NCBI RefSeq assembly: GCF_947487575.1
Contig: NZ_CANKXG010000002.1
Span: 293,179-357,178, forward strand
Reading direction: 5' to 3'
Length of the DNA: 64,000 nt
Source: an uncultured Algibacter sp.
GTDB taxonomy: Bacteria > Bacteroidota > Bacteroidia > Flavobacteriales > Flavobacteriaceae
Below, in pieces: positions 61,604-64,000 of this stretch. Position numbers and translations under genes: made by a program. The notes beneath the pieces are model-generated. The model saw nothing but the letters and a program-made list of their open reading frames with translations, ran no database searches and was not told the DNA's origin. The stretch's first letter is position 1; each line of letters begins with the position of its first letter.

Positions 61604-61798
61604 TTATTTTAAATAAATTAAACATTGATTTAATTCTGGGTTTTGCTGTACCATTGATTGAATAAAAATTTTAAGCTCTTCAATCTCATAAGGCAGTAAT
61701 CTTTGTAGTGCCTTTTGTACTTCTTTGCAAAACAACGTTGTATCAAAACTAACTTTATTAAGCACAGTTTTAGTATACTCTAGCATTGCTCTCGCCAT
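61604..61798 (-). CDS. Small conserved protein, unknown function
   Basis: 64 residues, MARAMLEYTKTVLNKVSFDT then FCKEVQKALQRLLPYEIEEL. Soluble, helical, no membrane segment or known domain. I have a sense of close relatives in other Flavobacteriaceae with the same start and the motif RLLPYE, but could not search. It has its own terminator, which shares its sequence with that of oxyR. A regulatory or ribosome-associated role cannot be read. Confidence 0.65.
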   Translation of the reverse strand: MARAMLEYTKTVLNKVSFDTTLFCKEVQKALQRLLPYEIEELKIFIQSMVQQNPELNQCLIYLK

Positions 61799-61919
61799 GT
61801 TCTTGTTAAGGTTTTAGGTTTAAATTAATAGTAGATTTTTTTTATGGGCTCTTTTATTTAGAACTCTAAATTTAATAAAAAATTACATTAGTCCACTATT
61901 TTAATAGGACTTTAACACA

Positions 61920-62720
61920 TTAAAACCTGTTATCGCCGTCCAATAAATCGCCCAAACCACCTAAAATGCTTCCTTCTCCTTTGTCTTTACCACCAACTCG
62001 CGGAGCTGATGCCAATACTCTTCCTGCAAGTCTGCTAAATGGCAAAGACTGCACAAAAACAGTTCCTGGACCTTGCAACTTAGCAAAGAATAAGCCTTCG
62101 CCGCCAAATACAGTATTTTTAATACCGCCAACAAACTCAATATCATAATCTACAGTTTGATCGAACCCTACAATACATCCAGTATCAACTCTTAAAGTTT
62201 CTCCTGCTGCTAATTCCTTTTTAGCCATCGTTCCCCCAGCATGAACAAATGCCATACCATCACCTTCTAATTTTTGCATGATAAAACCTTCGCCTCCAAA
62301 AAGTCCGCGACCTAATTTTTTAGAAAATTCTATACCCACGCTTACACCTTTTGCTGCACATAAAAAGGCATCTTTTTGACAAATAAACTTACCTCCAAAT
62401 GTTGTTAAATCTATTGGGATAATTTTACCAGGGTATGGTGATGCAAAGGATACATTACGTTTTCCAACAAGATCATTATAAAAGGCTGTCATGAATAAAC
62501 TTTCTCCTGTTAAGATACGTTTTCCTGCTCCTAGAATTTTCCCTAAAAAGCCTGTATCTTTTTGTGAGCCATCTCCAAAAATGGTTTCCATTTTAATACC
62601 GTCATCCATCATCATAAAGCTTCCTGCTTCGGCTACTACGCCTTCTTGTGGGTCTAGTTCTATTTCTACGTATTGCATTTCTTCCCCGTAGATGCGATAA
62701 TCTATTTCGTGTGATGTCAT
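61920..62720 (-). CDS. TIGR00266/AIM24 family protein
   Basis: 266 residues of a three-fold beta-prism. Repeated blocks include [40 protein letters not shown] and [16 protein letters not shown], then [20 protein letters not shown]. The C-terminus is Gly-rich ([13 protein letters not shown]). The family is widespread and lacks a known enzymatic role; mitochondrial AIM24 relatives affect membrane organisation. It stands alone on the minus strand. Confidence 0.9.
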   Translation of the reverse strand: MTSHEIDYRIYGEEMQYVEIELDPQEGVVAEAGSFMMMDDGIKMETIFGDGSQKDTGFLGKILGAGKRILTGESLFMTAFYNDLVGKRNVSFASPYPGKIIPIDLTTFGGKFICQKDAFLCAAKGVSVGIEFSKKLGRGLFGGEGFIMQKLEGDGMAFVHAGGTMAKKELAAGETLRVDTGCIVGFDQTVDYDIEFVGGIKNTVFGGEGLFFAKLQGPGTVFVQSLPFSRLAGRVLASAPRVGGKDKGEGSILGGLGDLLDGDNRF

Positions 62721-62865
62721 TTTTTATTGTTTTTTGTTGATTCGTTTATATGTTGATTTGTTTTGAGTTTTGTTACAAGTTTTTTTAAAATTCCAAACTG
62801 AGAATAAATTTATTTTCTCACAAAGGGCAATAAGTCGCAAAGAATTAAGAGACTTATTGACTACC

Positions 62866-62889
62866 GAGACTGAGACTGATACTGAGACT
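62866..62889. repeat. Short tandem GAGACTGA repeat
   Basis: GAGACT GAGACT GATACT GAGACT: four imperfect hexamers just after the stop codon of the DUF4442 gene on the minus strand. Confidence 0.6.
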
Positions 62890-62894
62890 TTAAA

Positions 62895-63350
62895 CTAGCT
62901 TTTAACTTTAACACTCCACTCAAAATTGAATGTTGACACTACACCCCCATCTTCATTTACCCCAACGGATTGCATCCATAAGGTTTGCCCTTCTCCTGTT
63001 TCTATGGCTTTTTTAAGTACTTCATCAATCGCTTTTCCATCATTGCAGGTAAATTTAATTTTTCCTGTGGCCTTTTTGGTAAATGTGGCATTGTTTGATA
63101 TTACTAACATAGAGATACGTTTACCAGATTCTTGTATCTTACTTATCATTAATGCACCCGTTGAAAACTCTGCTGCCATACCCTGTACTGCCCAAAACAT
63201 AGACTTAAAAGGATTTTGGTTTATCCATTTAAATGTAACACCTACCACACATTTCTCGTTATCGATATGTTTTGTTCTAACACCGCACAGATATGCTGCT
63301 GGCAGTTTAAACATAGTGTATGTATTTAATTTTCTTGGTGTTAACGTCAT
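62895..63350 (-). CDS. DUF4442 hotdog-fold protein
   Basis: 151 residues. The domain spans the length: KLPAAYLCGVRTKHIDNEK, VTFKWINQNPFKSMFWAVQG and ATFTKKATGKIKFTC. DUF4442 proteins have the hotdog fold of acyl-CoA thioesterases; the usual catalytic acid of such enzymes would be near FWAVQGMAAEF, where a Glu is seen. Activity is not certain. Confidence 0.85.
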   Translation of the reverse strand: MTLTPRKLNTYTMFKLPAAYLCGVRTKHIDNEKCVVGVTFKWINQNPFKSMFWAVQGMAAEFSTGALMISKIQESGKRISMLVISNNATFTKKATGKIKFTCNDGKAIDEVLKKAIETGEGQTLWMQSVGVNEDGGVVSTFNFEWSVKVKS

Positions 63351-63459
63351 TATATTTTTTTTAATTCTCTACTAAGTTATGAAATTATAAGCTATTGATA
63401 AATGTTAAATTTATGTTAATTTTTAGTACTATGCGTAACAAAGTACCTTCTTTTAGACA

Positions 63460-63467
63460 TATATTTG
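63460..63467 (+). promoter_or_regulatory. Predicted -7 element of the DUF4870 gene
   Basis: TATATTTG, full match to TAnnTTTG, 42 bp before the ATG at 63509. No clear -33 TTG. Confidence 0.4.
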
Positions 63468-63508
63468 CATAGGAAACTATTATATGTTTTAATCAATCAT
63501 CAAAAATC

Positions 63509-63955
63509 ATGTTAGACAATCATCAAAAAAACATTGCCACTTTTATTCATTTATCTACCTTTAGTAGATTCTTTATTCCGTTTGGAAATTTTATTGGCCC
63601 AATAATATTATGGAGTGCCAATAAAGAAAAATCTGAATTTATAGATACGCATGGAAAACAGGCTATTAATTTTCAGATTAGTGTTTTTCTGTATGCCATA
63701 ATTTTAGGAACGTTGACGATTCCGCTTTTTATTTTTAAAATTTTTAATGGCATTGACTTTATAGATTTTCATGGTTTTGAGAGTTTCCATATTAATATTG
63801 GAAAGCCTTCTCCGCTACTTTATATAGGTGGTGTTTTAGGTGCTTTTGCCGTAATTGGTTTTATTATTGAACTAGCCTTAATTGTTGTTGCGAGTTTAAA
63901 AGCTAGAGATGGTCAGGTTTATAAATATCCGTTAACTATTAACTTTTTAAAATGA
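63509..63955 (+). CDS. DUF4870 membrane protein
   Basis: 148 residues with three membrane helices (about 17-37, 54-75, 108-130). The family start NIATFIHLSTFSRFFIPFGN and the motif DTHGKQAINFQIS are clear. The function is unknown; relatives often sit beside PspC or regulatory genes. It is the last complete gene of the window. Confidence 0.88.
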   Translation: MLDNHQKNIATFIHLSTFSRFFIPFGNFIGPIILWSANKEKSEFIDTHGKQAINFQISVFLYAIILGTLTIPLFIFKIFNGIDFIDFHGFESFHINIGKPSPLLYIGGVLGAFAVIGFIIELALIVVASLKARDGQVYKYPLTINFLK

Positions 63956-63994
63956 CACTATGCTTAGGCACACGTTTAGTTAGCAAATATGCCC

Positions 63995-64000
63995 GCGTTA
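63995..64000 (+). repeat. Intergenic repeat, copy k (cut by window end)
   Basis: Only GCGTTA is visible, but the flank AGCAAATATGCCC before it matches the left flanks of copies i and j, so a further copy very likely starts here, 39 bp after the DUF4870 stop codon. Confidence 0.55.

Larger units (their letters stand above)
61381..61605. repeat. Long inverted repeat spanning two terminators
   Basis: AAAAAGC-AACCTAGGTC-TAGTCATGGTCGGAAGA at 61381-61414 recurs inverted at 61570-61605 with one mismatch (AACC/GACC), 155 bp apart. As a result the oxyR transcript and the transcript of the small gene on the other strand end in the same sequence. The spacer 61430-61549 shows no open frame of note. Confidence 0.85.

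Overview
This window is chromosomal DNA from a marine-type Flavobacteriaceae (Bacteroidota); the genus cannot be named from sequence alone. The evidence is strong A+T richness, starts without Shine-Dalgarno sequences, several TTG starts, Bacteroidota-type promoters (TTG - N17-23 - TAnnTTTG), a fused CcoN-CcoO cbb3 oxidase with single-haem CcoP, a TonB-dependent receptor with a carboxypeptidase-like N-terminal domain, 2TM-domain proteins, LytS/LytTR signalling, and families such as DUF4870, DUF2141, DUF4129 and DUF4350. No rRNA, tRNA, CRISPR array or intact mobile element was seen.

Layout. 0-2.3 kb: an AAA ATPase (cut by the window edge) with a vWA partner, then an Fnr-like regulator. 2.3-11.4 kb: the whole cbb3 oxidase locus (ccoI, ccoS, fused ccoNO, ccoQ, ccoP, ccoG, ccoH, TauE/SafE-like gene). 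11.6-16.7 kb: a TetR-controlled tripartite export operon (ABC, HlyD, TolC). 16.9-24 kb: a hydrolase, a UspA protein, hemN, sodC, a frameshifted outer-membrane barrel gene, a CBS-domain cysteine/cystathionine synthase. 24-31.5 kb: a LolC/FtsX permease, a NamZ-type muramidase with a serine hydrolase, a LETM1-related protein, lpxD and a MocR regulator facing a GNAT/flavoprotein pair. 32.8-36.4 kb: a LytTR/histidine-kinase operon with three tandem 2TM domains. 36.5-40 kb: a graveyard with a dead secreted protein, a dead erythromycin-esterase-like gene, an IS110 remnant and a dead TRIC channel. 40-48.5 kb: housekeeping genes (PPIase, NudL-like, acyltransferase, BKACE plus acetyltransferase, topB, RluE-like, ECF sigma). 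49-57.8 kb: a TonB-dependent receptor, then RDD, SpoIIM, DUF4129, DUF4350, MoxR and DUF58. 58-64 kb: a DUF4143 ATPase, DUF2141, OxyR, a small conserved protein, TIGR00266, DUF4442 and DUF4870 proteins.

Two themes tie the region together. First, a low-oxygen regulon: four 14-bp ATGAC-N4-RTCAT boxes precede ccoI, ccoS-ccoNOQP, hemN and a tonB gene. In the first three the box centre lies exactly 36.5 bp from the end of the -7 element, the geometry of a class II Fnr site near -41.5. The likely binder is the Fnr-like protein encoded here.

Second, an interspersed intergenic repeat of about 80-100 bp (longer in two copies) occurs ten times in full and once cut by the window end. Its ends are inverted copies (GCGTTA / TAACGC) that change together in two copies. 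Its inner stems vary in sequence but can still pair, and in six of ten copies it starts 1-12 bp past a stop codon, always in the same antisense orientation. I do not recognise it as a named element and rate it the best candidate for something undescribed here.
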